NCBI GenBank assembly: GCA_903919535.1
Contig: CAIXIP010000074.1
Coordinates: forward strand, 1-43,126
DNA from: an uncultured Bacteroidota bacterium
Lineage (GTDB): Bacteria; Bacteroidota; Bacteroidia; 2-12-FULL-35-15
Direction of reading: 5' to 3'
Length of the DNA stretch: 43,126 nt
The position numbers and the translations under genes are program-made. Below are positions 24,539-32,960 of this stretch, in pieces. Each line of letters begins with the position of its first letter. The first letter of the stretch is position 1. The notes under the pieces were generated by a model. The model worked only from the letters and a program-made list of their open reading frames with translations, did not search any database and was not told where the DNA came from.

Positions 24539-26916
24539 ACCTTTACACCAATAATACAAATATCATCTATTTGCTCCAGGTCACCTTGCCAGTCTGTAAA
24601 TGCAGTATCAATTAATTTTTTTTGTGTTGCCAAAGGTTTGTCAGCAATAGCCAAAAATAATTCTTTCATTTGTTTATACTTAAATTTTTTGCCGCTTGGC
24701 CCACCAAATTGGTCGGCAAATCCATCCGAAAAAGTATAAAGAGTGTCGTCTTCTGATAATTGTATCTTTAGTTGTTTAAATGGTTTTAGATCTCTCCCAT
24801 ATATTCCAACAGGGTGATTATCTCCTTTGTATTCTGTTAACGAATATTCATTCTGGTTTTTCGAAACAATATATATAGGTCGGTTGGCAGAAGCAAAAAT
24901 TAATTCGTTTTTTGATTTGTCAATAACACAAACAATCATATCCATTCCGTCCTGATGTTCACCGCTTAATCCTTTTTGTCGTAATGCAGTAATTACTTTT
25001 TTGCGAATGCGACTTAGGATCAATGCAGGTTCAGTTAACTCATGTTCCTTTACTACCTCATTTAATAAGGAAATGCCAAGCATGCTCATGAAGCCGCCCG
25101 GAACGCCATGTCCGGTGCAATCAGCTGTTGCATAAATTATTTTATTATCTACTTCACTAATCCAATAAAAATCACCGCTAATTATTGCTTTTGGTTTAAA
25201 TAAAACAAATGCGTCCTTAAAATAATTTGCAACCTCATCTTCTCTTGGCATCAATGCCGATTGAATATTATTGGCATATTTTATACTATCTGTTATTTCT
25301 CTGCTTTTATGCTCTATAGTGAGTTTTTGTAATTCAATAGTTTTATTGTTTTCCTTTAATTCGTTATTGATTGAATTCAAAAGCTTATTGGCATATTCCA
25401 CTTCTTTTTGCGCTTTATGTTTTATTCTATTGGCGCGTATCGCAATAAATAAAAATCCAATAACGATAATTGAAAAAAGGAGAGAGACATTTCTGATGGT
25501 TCGTTGTTTTTCATTTTCATGTGAAGCAATGGATAATTCATTTTCCTGAAAGATTTTTTGCAATTGTTCTTTTTTTGAAAAGTCAAACTCTAATTCTTTG
25601 CGGGTAATCTCTTTGGTTTTTTCAATGTTATAAATACTGTCGCGCAAAGCAATAAATGATTTGTAATGAAATAGGGCCTCTGCGTTATTGTTGTTTTTCA
25701 TATACAAATTGCATAATACTTCATGTGCATCTTTTATAAGAACAGCTAACTGAAGTGTTTTTGCCCCCTTTAATGATTTTTCTGCATATGAAATTGCTTT
25801 GTCAATATTATTTGTTTGTTGATAGTACATTGCATAAACAAGTTGTGTATTTGCGATTCCTTCCCTGTCATTGAGGCTGGTTCTTATTGTAAAACTGGTA
25901 TCCAGATTTTTAAATGCCAGATCAAGTTGATTTAATTTTAAATATACTCGTGCAATATTTTCGTGAATTAATGCGGTGCGATTTTTTAGATTTATTTTTT
26001 TACTTATTTCCAATGCTTTAAAGTGATATTCTAGCGCCTTTTTATAATCGCCTTTATTCTGATAAAGCTGCCCTATGTTTGTGTATCGCCCGGATACACA
26101 TTGAAGGTCATTAATTGTGGTGCAAATTTCCAGACTTTTAAATTCTGATTGAAGAGCTTTGTCCAATTCTCCCATTCCAAAATAAATTTTATACAAACAC
26201 AAATATGAATTTGCTAACCCTCTTTTATCACCAATCTTTTCCCGAATGGTAATGCTTTTCTGAATAAAACTGATTGCATTCGAATAATTACCCAGAAAAG
26301 AATAATTTAAACCTATAAATGCATAACATCCAGCCTCACCTAGTTCATCACCTAATTGTTTTTTAATAACTAGACTGGAGTCATATTGGAGCAGACTTTC
26401 TTGGGTTTTCCCAACGTCAGAAAGTGCTGAGCCGGAAAGATAATAAGCAATACTTAATCCATATTGGTCATCATTTTCTTTTGCTTTCTTTTTAATTAGC
26501 GAGTACAGTTCAAAGGCTTTGTCAAATTCATCAATTGTTGCTAATGCTTTTGCTTTAAGGTTTAGCGCTTTTATCACATAGCGATTTGAAAAATCGTTAT
26601 TCAATATTTTAATAGCAGTATCACAAATTTCAATGCATCTAATGTAATTGCTTTGGTTATATATAATATTCGCTTCATATATGCTTGCTGCTGCAAAAAG
26701 TGGAAGGTTGTTTTTGTTTTGCTTCAGGGAATATATAAGTTGTTTTGCATCTTCGTATTTACCTGAAAGTGTAAGGTTATAAATTTCGGTCAATTTATTA
26801 TTGATCGGCACTTCAGGAAAGTACTTGTCAATCAACTGTTTTTTTTCAACATTAATAGAAAACAGATTAAAAGCGAGACACATTAGTAGTAACGATATGT
26901 ATTTTCGCTTTTCCAT
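24535..26916 (-). CDS. TPR sensor - SpoIIE-type PP2C protein phosphatase
   Basis: A 793-residue membrane-anchored signalling protein. An N-terminal signal or anchor (residues ~5-21) leads into about eight or nine TPR units at ~25-430 (for example YTNIGQLYQNKGDYKKALEY). A membrane helix follows at ~474-494 (LLFSIIVIGFLFIAIRA), then a coiled coil (~495-550). The catalytic PP2C/SpoIIE domain spans ~560-793. Metal-binding acidic residues are present: D582 (SGDFYW), D599 (ATADCTGHG), D731 (FSDGFADQ) and D784/D785 (QIDDI). The enzyme should dephosphorylate Ser/Thr, typically of anti-sigma-antagonist-type partners; no such partner gene is in the window. Its ATG overlaps the TAA of the upstream LolE-like gene by one base (TAATG), suggesting coupled translation. 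Confidence 0.92.
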   Translation of the reverse strand: MEKRKYISLLLMCLAFNLFSINVEKKQLIDKYFPEVPINNKLTEIYNLTLSGKYEDAKQLIYSLKQNKNNLPLFAAASIYEANIIYNQSNYIRCIEICDTAIKILNNDFSNRYVIKALNLKAKALATIDEFDKAFELYSLIKKKAKENDDQYGLSIAYYLSGSALSDVGKTQESLLQYDSSLVIKKQLGDELGEAGCYAFIGLNYSFLGNYSNAISFIQKSITIREKIGDKRGLANSYLCLYKIYFGMGELDKALQSEFKSLEICTTINDLQCVSGRYTNIGQLYQNKGDYKKALEYHFKALEISKKINLKNRTALIHENIARVYLKLNQLDLAFKNLDTSFTIRTSLNDREGIANTQLVYAMYYQQTNNIDKAISYAEKSLKGAKTLQLAVLIKDAHEVLCNLYMKNNNNAEALFHYKSFIALRDSIYNIEKTKEITRKELEFDFSKKEQLQKIFQENELSIASHENEKQRTIRNVSLLFSIIVIGFLFIAIRANRIKHKAQKEVEYANKLLNSINNELKENNKTIELQKLTIEHKSREITDSIKYANNIQSALMPREDEVANYFKDAFVLFKPKAIISGDFYWISEVDNKIIYATADCTGHGVPGGFMSMLGISLLNEVVKEHELTEPALILSRIRKKVITALRQKGLSGEHQDGMDMIVCVIDKSKNELIFASANRPIYIVSKNQNEYSLTEYKGDNHPVGIYGRDLKPFKQLKIQLSEDDTLYTFSDGFADQFGGPSGKKFKYKQMKELFLAIADKPLATQKKLIDTAFTDWQGDLEQIDDICIIGVKV

Positions 26917-28118
26917 TATATCAGGTGTTTCTTTGTAAAGATCCTTACCGGGTACCAGGCTGCAAAAAAACCAATAAATAGTACAACGGCTAAAACCGAA
27001 ATAAAATCGCTTGCTAACATTTGGATAGGATATGCATCAACCAGCCATCCTTCGGATAAATGAACTAATGAAAATTTAATCTGAAGCCAGCATATCAATG
27101 TTCCAAGAATAAGTCCCGCGGCTGCACCAATAAATGTGATCAACATTCCTTCTATCAAAAATATTTTGCGAATTAATTGAATGTCCGCACCCATATCATG
27201 TAAAATAGTAATATCTTTTTTCTTTTCGATAATTAACATTGTTAAGGAACCTACTACGTTGAACGTCCCAATTATCAATATGAATACAAGTATCAGAAAG
27301 GTCCAGAGTTTTTCCGTTTTTAATGTTTTGTAAAGCAAAGCATTTTGTTGTTCACGATTTTTTACTTCAAATTTATTTCCTAAAAGGGAAGCAATTTGTT
27401 GTTGAATATTCGCTTTATCAACCCCTGGTTTCAAACTTATTTCAATGGAGGTAACTTCCGTTGTGTAGTCGAATAATTCACGTGCTTTAGCAATACTCAT
27501 AAACACATATTTTGAATCAAGCTCATCGTTAATTGAAAATGTCCCGGAAGGATAAACTTTTAACTCATTCAATCCATCTTCCGGATTTATAGAATTAATA
27601 TTGCCACGTTTTGGGGCATAAACAGAAATAGGTGTAAATAAATTATTGGGCCCTGATTGTAAAATATAACTGATTCCTTTTCCGATTAGAACATTATTTT
27701 TCTCAAGGTTAAAATTTCCTTCACCTACAAGGGTATCAAACCCATTCATTTTCTTATAATCATAGCTAACGCCCTTTATTGTTGCCAGACATTGTTGATC
27801 TTCATATTTCAACAATGCATTTCCTTCAATAATTTCAGAATAATAAGCGAGCCCCTCAATTTTTTTTATCGATTGTATTTCATTTGAATTCGGTTCAAAC
27901 GTTTTGCCTTGTTTAGCGGTAATAGAGATTTCGGCATCAAAGGAGTTATAAAGTGATCGTACTAATTCAGATAATCCGTTAAATGCCGAAAGCACGATGA
28001 TAAGTGCCATTGTTCCAATGCAGACACCAAGTACCGAAATGCCCGAAATAATATTTATGGCATTGTGCGATTTTTTTGAAATCAGGTACCGTTTTGCTAT
28101 GAAAAATGGTAAGTTCAA
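26916..28118 (-). CDS. LolC/LolE-family lipoprotein-release ABC permease
   Basis: A 400-residue inner-membrane protein of the MacB/LolE permease type. TM1 lies at ~19-46 (NIISGISVLGVCIGTMALI). A periplasmic domain of ~220 residues follows. Three TM segments then follow at ~268-292, ~315-345 and ~365-390 (FtsX-like domain, with the cytoplasmic EKKKDITILHDMGA coupling helix). In Lol systems such permeases extract lipoproteins for transfer to the outer membrane, driven by the ATPase LolD, which is not nearby. The start is a TTG at 28118; MNLPFFIAKRYL is the usual N-terminus of Bacteroidota homologues, so the rare start is probably right. It is followed without a gap by the SpoIIE gene and preceded by a TACGAAT repeat in the leader. 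Confidence 0.88.
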   Translation of the reverse strand: MNLPFFIAKRYLISKKSHNAINIISGISVLGVCIGTMALIIVLSAFNGLSELVRSLYNSFDAEISITAKQGKTFEPNSNEIQSIKKIEGLAYYSEIIEGNALLKYEDQQCLATIKGVSYDYKKMNGFDTLVGEGNFNLEKNNVLIGKGISYILQSGPNNLFTPISVYAPKRGNINSINPEDGLNELKVYPSGTFSINDELDSKYVFMSIAKARELFDYTTEVTSIEISLKPGVDKANIQQQIASLLGNKFEVKNREQQNALLYKTLKTEKLWTFLILVFILIIGTFNVVGSLTMLIIEKKKDITILHDMGADIQLIRKIFLIEGMLITFIGAAAGLILGTLICWLQIKFSLVHLSEGWLVDAYPIQMLASDFISVLAVVLFIGFFAAWYPVRIFTKKHLI

Positions 28119-28134
28119 TTATCTAAGGATTAAC

Positions 28135-28180
28135 TACGAATTACGAATATACGAATTACGAATCATTACGAATTACGAAT
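28135..28180. repeat. Three spaced copies of TACGAATTACGAAT
   Basis: Exact copies at 28135-28148, 28150-28163 and 28167-28180, each made of two TACGAAT heptamers, in the gap between rbfA and the LolE-like gene. Spacing is irregular (15 and 17 bp), so this is not a simple tandem array. Confidence 0.8.
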
Positions 28181-28286
28181 TGTCAAAAAAGCCTCTTGTG
28201 TGTAAGGTTTTGTGCTAACGTGAAGGTGGTTAATAATATGGGGCTTTGCAGAGTAATGTCTTGATTTAATCTGCTTTTTAAAGCGA

Positions 28287-28625
28287 TTACTTTTTCAACA
28301 ATTCATCAATACGCATAGCATAGTCCAATGAGTCATCAAGAAAAAACACAAGATTAGGGATAATACGAACTTGTTTTTTTATGCGATCTGATAATTTTGT
28401 GCGAATTTCTTTAGTATGAACTTGGATCGATTTTAATAAAACTTTGGTGTCAGGTACATTAAATAAACTAACATATACTTTTGCTATACCTAAGTCGGGA
28501 CTCACACGAACTTGTGTAACAGTGATTAATGCATTGCCAAACAAAAGCTTTGTTTCTCGTTGAAATATTTCACCTAATTCTTTTTGTACTAAACGTGATA
28601 CTTTTAATTGTCGTGTCGAATCCAT
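28287..28625 (-). CDS. rbfA: Ribosome-binding factor A
   Basis: This cytoplasmic factor binds the 30S subunit late in assembly and assists 16S rRNA 5'-end processing and cold adaptation. The 112-residue length is typical. The KH-like fold is recognisable from RLVQKELGEIFQRE at the N-terminus, then VTQVRVSPDLGIAKVYVS and the C-terminal IPNLVFFLDDSLDYAMRIDELL. ATG start; a TAATTTTG box at 28655-28648 (minus strand) is a possible -7 element. It is divergent from the MsbA-like exporter and lies upstream of the LolE-like gene on the same strand. Confidence 0.95.
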   Translation of the reverse strand: MDSTRQLKVSRLVQKELGEIFQRETKLLFGNALITVTQVRVSPDLGIAKVYVSLFNVPDTKVLLKSIQVHTKEIRTKLSDRIKKQVRIIPNLVFFLDDSLDYAMRIDELLKK

Positions 28626-28677
28626 TGTTATGTATATTATATAAGGTCAAAATTAACAAATTAAGCGCTACAAACAT

Positions 28678-28685
28678 TATATTTG
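28678..28685 (+). promoter_or_regulatory. -7 box TATATTTG of the ABC exporter gene
   Basis: Exact TAnnTTTG match followed by C, 28 bp before the ATG of the MsbA-like gene. A TTTG at the expected -33 distance is not seen. Confidence 0.45.
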
Positions 28686-28713
28686 CACATTATTCGATAA
28701 TCAAAAGAATTAA

Positions 28714-30558
28714 ATGAAAAAGATTTTTGGTGTTCTGCATTATGTAAAAGGCTATTGGAGATATGCTATCTGGAATATTATTTTCAATATACTTTCAGTA
28801 GTATTTTCATTGTTTTCAATCGTCATGTTATTCCCTTTTTTGAAAATATTATTTTCTAATAATCCTGCCGAATTAGCTGAAATCGTAAAGAAAGGGGCAC
28901 CTGCATTCGGTTTTTCAACAGATAAGATCGTTGAGGATATTAATTATTTTTTAGCATCCGGTGCTCAGCAATATGGAAAAATTAATGTGTTGTTGTGGAT
29001 ATGTGCATTTGTTGTGATCACAATTTTCTTGAAAAATTTGTTTCGTTATTTGGCAATGTATTTTTTAGCTCCCATTCGTAATGGTGTGGTTCGTGATATC
29101 CGAAATAGACTATTTAATAAAACATTGGAATTGCCATTGTCTTATTATTCAGAAGAACGCAAGGGTGATATTATGAGCCGAATGACAGCCGATGTTCAAG
29201 AAGTGGAGTGGAGTATCATGCAATCTTTGGAGATGATATTTCGTGAGCCTCTTACGATAGTTATTTACATTGTCATGATGCTTGCTGTTAGTACAAAACT
29301 AACATTAATAGCACTTCTGTTATTACCAATAACAGCACTAATTATTGGTCGTATCGGCAAAAGTTTAAAACGATCAGCATCTTCAGGAAAAATAAAAATG
29401 GGAGTTCTGTTATCCATGATGGAAGAAACGCTCGGTGGTTTGCGCATCATAAAAGGATTTAATGCCGAAAAAAATGTTTCAGGGAAATTTGAAAAAGAAA
29501 ATCAACAATACACCAATATTTCAATTAAGATGTATCGTAAGGTTGATCTCGCTTCGCCATTAAGTGAGTTCTTAGGAGTAACAGTTTTAGTAGTGATATT
29601 ATTTTTAGGTGGAGAAATGGTGCTGACAAATAAATCAATGGAGGGCGCCCTTCTGATTATGTATTTGGTTATGTTTTATCAGATATTAACTCCTGCAAAG
29701 TCTTTTACTTCTGCTTATTATAGTGTTCTAAAAGGATTAGCATCATCCGAAAGGATCGATAGTATTTTAAATGCAGAAATTAAAATTCAGGATGCCATAA
29801 ATCCTAAACCAATTGCCAAATTTGAAAAAGAAATTGAATACCGAAATGTCTCTTTCGCTTACCGTGAATCGGAGCAAGGGTGGGTATTGAAAAATATTAA
29901 CCTGAAGATTGAAAAAGGGAAAACAATTGCTTTGGTTGGTCAATCAGGTTCAGGGAAAACTACTTTGGCTGATATGTTGCCACGATTCTATGATCCAACT
30001 CAAGGCGAAATTTTGATTGATGGCGTAATAATAAAAGATGCAAAAATTAAGGATGTACGTTCATTAATGGGAATTGTAACTCAGGAATCTATTTTATTTA
30101 ATGATACAGTTTATAATAATATTGCATTCGGAATTGAAAATGTAACCGAACAACAAGTTATAGAAGCTGCAAAAATTGCTAATGCACATGAGTTTATTTC
30201 TCAAATGCCCGAAGCATATCAAACAAATATTGGCGATCGAGGAAGTAAACTTTCTGGCGGACAGCGTCAAAGGATGAGTATTGCTCGAGCAGTATTAAAA
30301 AACCCACCCGTTTTGATTTTAGACGAAGCTACATCTGCATTAGATACTGAAAGCGAACGCTTGGTTCAGGACGCATTAAATAAGTTAATGAAGAACAGAA
30401 CATCACTTGTAATTGCTCACCGTTTATCAACTATTCAACATGCTGATGAAATTATTGTAATGCAAAAAGGTGAAATCATTGAAAGAGGAACTCACACTAC
30501 ACTTCTTGCTCAAAATGGTACATATCGCAAGTTGAATGATATGCAATCATTTGTTTGA
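28714..30558 (+). CDS. MsbA-like ABC exporter (fused permease and ATPase)
   Basis: A 614-residue half transporter that should work as a homodimer in the inner membrane. The transmembrane domain covers ~1-340 with six hydrophobic segments (first at ~20-45). The ATPase domain spans ~365-614 with Walker A GQSGSGKTT (G409-T417), signature LSGGQ (L513-Q517), Walker B VLILDEATSALD (D537, E538 catalytic) and the H-loop IAHRLST. All catalytic residues are intact. In Bacteroidota proteins of this architecture flip lipid A precursors (MsbA) or export other lipids or peptides; the sequence alone does not separate these. It is divergent from rbfA and monocistronic. Confidence 0.92.
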   Translation: MKKIFGVLHYVKGYWRYAIWNIIFNILSVVFSLFSIVMLFPFLKILFSNNPAELAEIVKKGAPAFGFSTDKIVEDINYFLASGAQQYGKINVLLWICAFVVITIFLKNLFRYLAMYFLAPIRNGVVRDIRNRLFNKTLELPLSYYSEERKGDIMSRMTADVQEVEWSIMQSLEMIFREPLTIVIYIVMMLAVSTKLTLIALLLLPITALIIGRIGKSLKRSASSGKIKMGVLLSMMEETLGGLRIIKGFNAEKNVSGKFEKENQQYTNISIKMYRKVDLASPLSEFLGVTVLVVILFLGGEMVLTNKSMEGALLIMYLVMFYQILTPAKSFTSAYYSVLKGLASSERIDSILNAEIKIQDAINPKPIAKFEKEIEYRNVSFAYRESEQGWVLKNINLKIEKGKTIALVGQSGSGKTTLADMLPRFYDPTQGEILIDGVIIKDAKIKDVRSLMGIVTQESILFNDTVYNNIAFGIENVTEQQVIEAAKIANAHEFISQMPEAYQTNIGDRGSKLSGGQRQRMSIARAVLKNPPVLILDEATSALDTESERLVQDALNKLMKNRTSLVIAHRLSTIQHADEIIVMQKGEIIERGTHTTLLAQNGTYRKLNDMQSFV

Positions 30559-30678
30559 TTTGAAAAATGAAATGAAGTAATGCCGAATTGATACAGGTCT
30601 GCATTTAACACTATTTGTGTTTTAATTAATCTAATTTTACGAATTCTATAAGTATTTTTATTTCTTTATCATATTCTA

Positions 30679-30686
30679 TATATTTG
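30679..30686 (+). promoter_or_regulatory. -7 box TATATTTG of the 30723 T9SS gene
   Basis: Exact TAnnTTTG match 37 bp before the ATG at 30723. The TTG inside this box is an in-frame potential start, which argues that it is promoter rather than coding sequence. Confidence 0.45.
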
Positions 30687-30722
30687 TTTATAAATCAAAT
30701 CTCTAACAAAAAAAACGATCAC

Positions 30723-31796
30723 ATGAAAAAATCTTTACTATCAATAGCCATTGTTTGTTTTGGACTTTTGAGCGCATCAGCTCAAATAACAATTACTACA
30801 GCCGATGTTGCTGCACCATCAAAAATTATTTATCAGGAAACCGATACCTTACCAACAATTTCTATCGGGGCTCCAGGCGCAACTAGCCAAACATGGAACA
30901 TGTTAGCATTAAAAACCGGAACTAAGGATACACTTTCTTTTTTAAATGCGAATTGGGTTCCAAATGCATCTTTCCCAACAGCCAATCTTGCTCTTAAACA
31001 AGGTTATCAAACAAATTATTCTTATCTAATAAATTCTGGAGCTGGTCTATTTTCTTTAGGTCTTGCTGCTAGTGTTGATTTTGGGTCTGGACTTACACCA
31101 ATTAAGCAAATTAGTTCGCCTGCTGAGAAGTTGATGGTTTTTCCCGCTACATATAATACTTCTTTTACTAATAATTTCACAACTACCACGCCTACATTTT
31201 ATATTAACATCAACCCGGGAATTCAAATCGATTCAGCAAGAGGGAAGTCTGTTGTTCAGAAAACTGCACTAGTTGATGCTTGGGGTTCAATAACTACTCC
31301 ATTAGGGACATATAATGTAATCAGAAGTAAAGAGATTAGAATTAATCATGATACAATGGATGCATTAATTCCTCCATTTGGTTGGCAAAATGGAGCTCAA
31401 AAAGCATCTGACTCGGTTGTTACATACACTTGGTGGGCAAATGGAATTGGTTTTCCAATTGTAACTGCTACAATGGATTCAACTGGTCTTGGAGTTAAAT
31501 CTGTACAATGGTTGCAATCATTACCTATCACTGGGATTAATGAAGTTGCCTCTTCTGTAAATGTAAATGTATATCCAAATCCTGCCGAAAACGAGTTGAA
31601 TATTTCTATTGATGGTTTAAAAACTGAATCAATTCAAGTGTTTGATATAACAGGTAGATTAATTAATTCGTATAGCGTACAAAATAATTATGCGTTGATC
31701 AATACTACCACTTTTGCAAATGGAATTTATACTTATTCAATAATCGGAAAAGAAAATGCTGTTCTTAACCGTGGTAAATTTACAGTTGCTAAATAA
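30723..31796 (+). CDS. T9SS type A secreted protein of unknown function
   Basis: A 357-residue protein from the ATG at 30723, which opens into MKKSLLSIAIVCFGLLSASA, a clear signal peptide with a SASAQ cleavage region. The mature part, ~22-270, is beta-rich without enzymatic motifs (TSQTWNMLALKTGTKDTLSFL; TTPLGTYNVIRSKEIR). It resembles the secreted lipocalin-like or beta-sandwich proteins often found alone in Bacteroidota. The type A sorting domain is at ~280-357 (VNVYPNPAENELNISI ... FANGIYTYSI). An in-frame TTG at 30684 is rejected because it lies in a promoter box. A strong terminator follows. Confidence 0.85.
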   Translation: MKKSLLSIAIVCFGLLSASAQITITTADVAAPSKIIYQETDTLPTISIGAPGATSQTWNMLALKTGTKDTLSFLNANWVPNASFPTANLALKQGYQTNYSYLINSGAGLFSLGLAASVDFGSGLTPIKQISSPAEKLMVFPATYNTSFTNNFTTTTPTFYININPGIQIDSARGKSVVQKTALVDAWGSITTPLGTYNVIRSKEIRINHDTMDALIPPFGWQNGAQKASDSVVTYTWWANGIGFPIVTATMDSTGLGVKSVQWLQSLPITGINEVASSVNVNVYPNPAENELNISIDGLKTESIQVFDITGRLINSYSVQNNYALINTTTFANGIYTYSIIGKENAVLNRGKFTVAK

Positions 31797-31814
31797 TATT
31801 TTCTGCTTAAAAAA

Positions 31815-31856
31815 ATTAAAAACGCTTTCTTTAATACTTAGAAAGCGTTTTTAATT
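31815..31856 (+). terminator. Terminator of the 30723 T9SS gene
   Basis: A 16-bp perfect stem (31815-31830 with 31840-31855), core AACGCTTTCT/AGAAAGCGTT, with a 9-nt loop and trailing Ts. It is the longest terminator stem in the window. Confidence 0.85.
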
Positions 31857-31918
31857 TTTTGTATAATTGACAATTTAATTTTAATATTACATACATATTC
31901 ACATAAAAAATTCGATTA

Positions 31919-32845
31919 ATGAAAAAAATAATTTTTACTTTTTCGCTTGCACTTGCTTCAATTACTGGGGCATTGGCTCAAGCTCCTGATTTTAATTTTG
32001 AAACATGGGCAAATGTTCAATTTGGATCGATTCAGGATCCTACCGGTTGGGCAAGTTTAAATACATTAAATTTGGTTGGAACAGCACAATCACTTTTCAA
32101 AGAAACTGTTGCTCCATTTGCAGGAACAGCAAGTGCAAAAATTACAACTGTAAAAGTAGTAGGAGCATCTATTCCAAATCCATACACCAATGGCAATATT
32201 GATACAGCAGGTATTCTTGCAATTGGTAAAGTAAGTATTACGCCTCCGGGCCTTACTTATGGCTATACTTATGCATGGCGTCCTGCATTATTATCATTCG
32301 AGTCAAAATATTCACCAGTAGGCAATGACTCAGCTTTCGTGTTGATCAATTTAACAAAATGGAATACCATTACCCTTACGCGCGATACAATCGCTACAGG
32401 GAAATATGCTACAGGAGCAAGTACAAGTACATATTCATTAAATAATGTAACCTTGAATTATACAGCGAATGTGATGCCTGATTCGGAACAAATATTTATT
32501 TCCTCAAGCATTTATTCACATGGCGGAGCAAAAATTGGAAGCGCATTTTGGGTTGACGCATTTGCTTTATCTGGATATAACAGCGTTAGTGAGATAAATG
32601 GTGTTGAAAACAATGTTTCTTATTTCCCAAATCCCGCTACAAGCAGTATCAGTTTTAAAAGTTCTGTAGACGCAAACTCTGTCGAAGTGTTTGACATTGC
32701 AGGTCGTAAGTTGGGGTTGTTTTTAATGAAAAATTATACTGTGAAAATTGAAACAGGGAATTACACTCCAGGTTTCTATATGTTTCATGTGTTGAATGAT
32801 AAAAAGGAGATAATTAATAGAGGAAAATTCGAAGTAATAAAATAA
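31919..32845 (+). CDS. T9SS type A secreted protein, PCMD-like beta-sandwich
   Basis: A 308-residue protein with the signal MKKIIFTFSLALASITGALA. The mature start PDFNFETWANV ... DPTGWASLNTL, together with the later GSAFWVDAFALSGYN, resembles the jelly-roll carbohydrate-associated modules (PCMD-type) that begin with a FExW and P.GW pattern. Assignment is tentative. The type A sorting domain occupies ~230-308 (VSYFPNPATSSISFK ... TPGFYMFHVLND). It is a neighbour of the 30723 gene on the same strand but is separated by a strong terminator, so the two are probably independent units rather than an operon. Confidence 0.83.
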   Translation: MKKIIFTFSLALASITGALAQAPDFNFETWANVQFGSIQDPTGWASLNTLNLVGTAQSLFKETVAPFAGTASAKITTVKVVGASIPNPYTNGNIDTAGILAIGKVSITPPGLTYGYTYAWRPALLSFESKYSPVGNDSAFVLINLTKWNTITLTRDTIATGKYATGASTSTYSLNNVTLNYTANVMPDSEQIFISSSIYSHGGAKIGSAFWVDAFALSGYNSVSEINGVENNVSYFPNPATSSISFKSSVDANSVEVFDIAGRKLGLFLMKNYTVKIETGNYTPGFYMFHVLNDKKEIINRGKFEVIK

Positions 32846-32864
32846 TTTATTCTCAATAAAATTT

Positions 32865-32900
32865 ATGCCCGAAGTGAGTAATCACTGCGGGCATTTTATT
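32865..32900 (+). terminator. Terminator of the 31919 T9SS gene
   Basis: ATGCCCG pairs with CGGGCAT, with an inner AGTGA/TCACT extension after one mismatch, and is followed by TTTTATTTA. Confidence 0.75.
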
Positions 32901-32960
32901 TATATAAAGTAAAAAATAAGTTTAAAAATCATTGGTATCTTTACGAAAAACGTTGATTAA

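Noticed and set aside
27997-28218. 73-codon frame covering the TACGAAT repeats
   Set aside because: The protein is just the repeat read in frame (NYELRIYELRI pattern) plus antisense of the permease start; not a gene.
28998-29012. Second copy of TTGTGATCACAA
   Set aside because: It lies within the coding sequence of the ABC exporter and has no promoter near it; probably chance. It lowers confidence in the cupin operator.
30684-30722. N-terminal extension from a TTG start
   Set aside because: The TTG lies inside a TAnnTTTG promoter box and the ATG at 30723 gives a perfect signal peptide.
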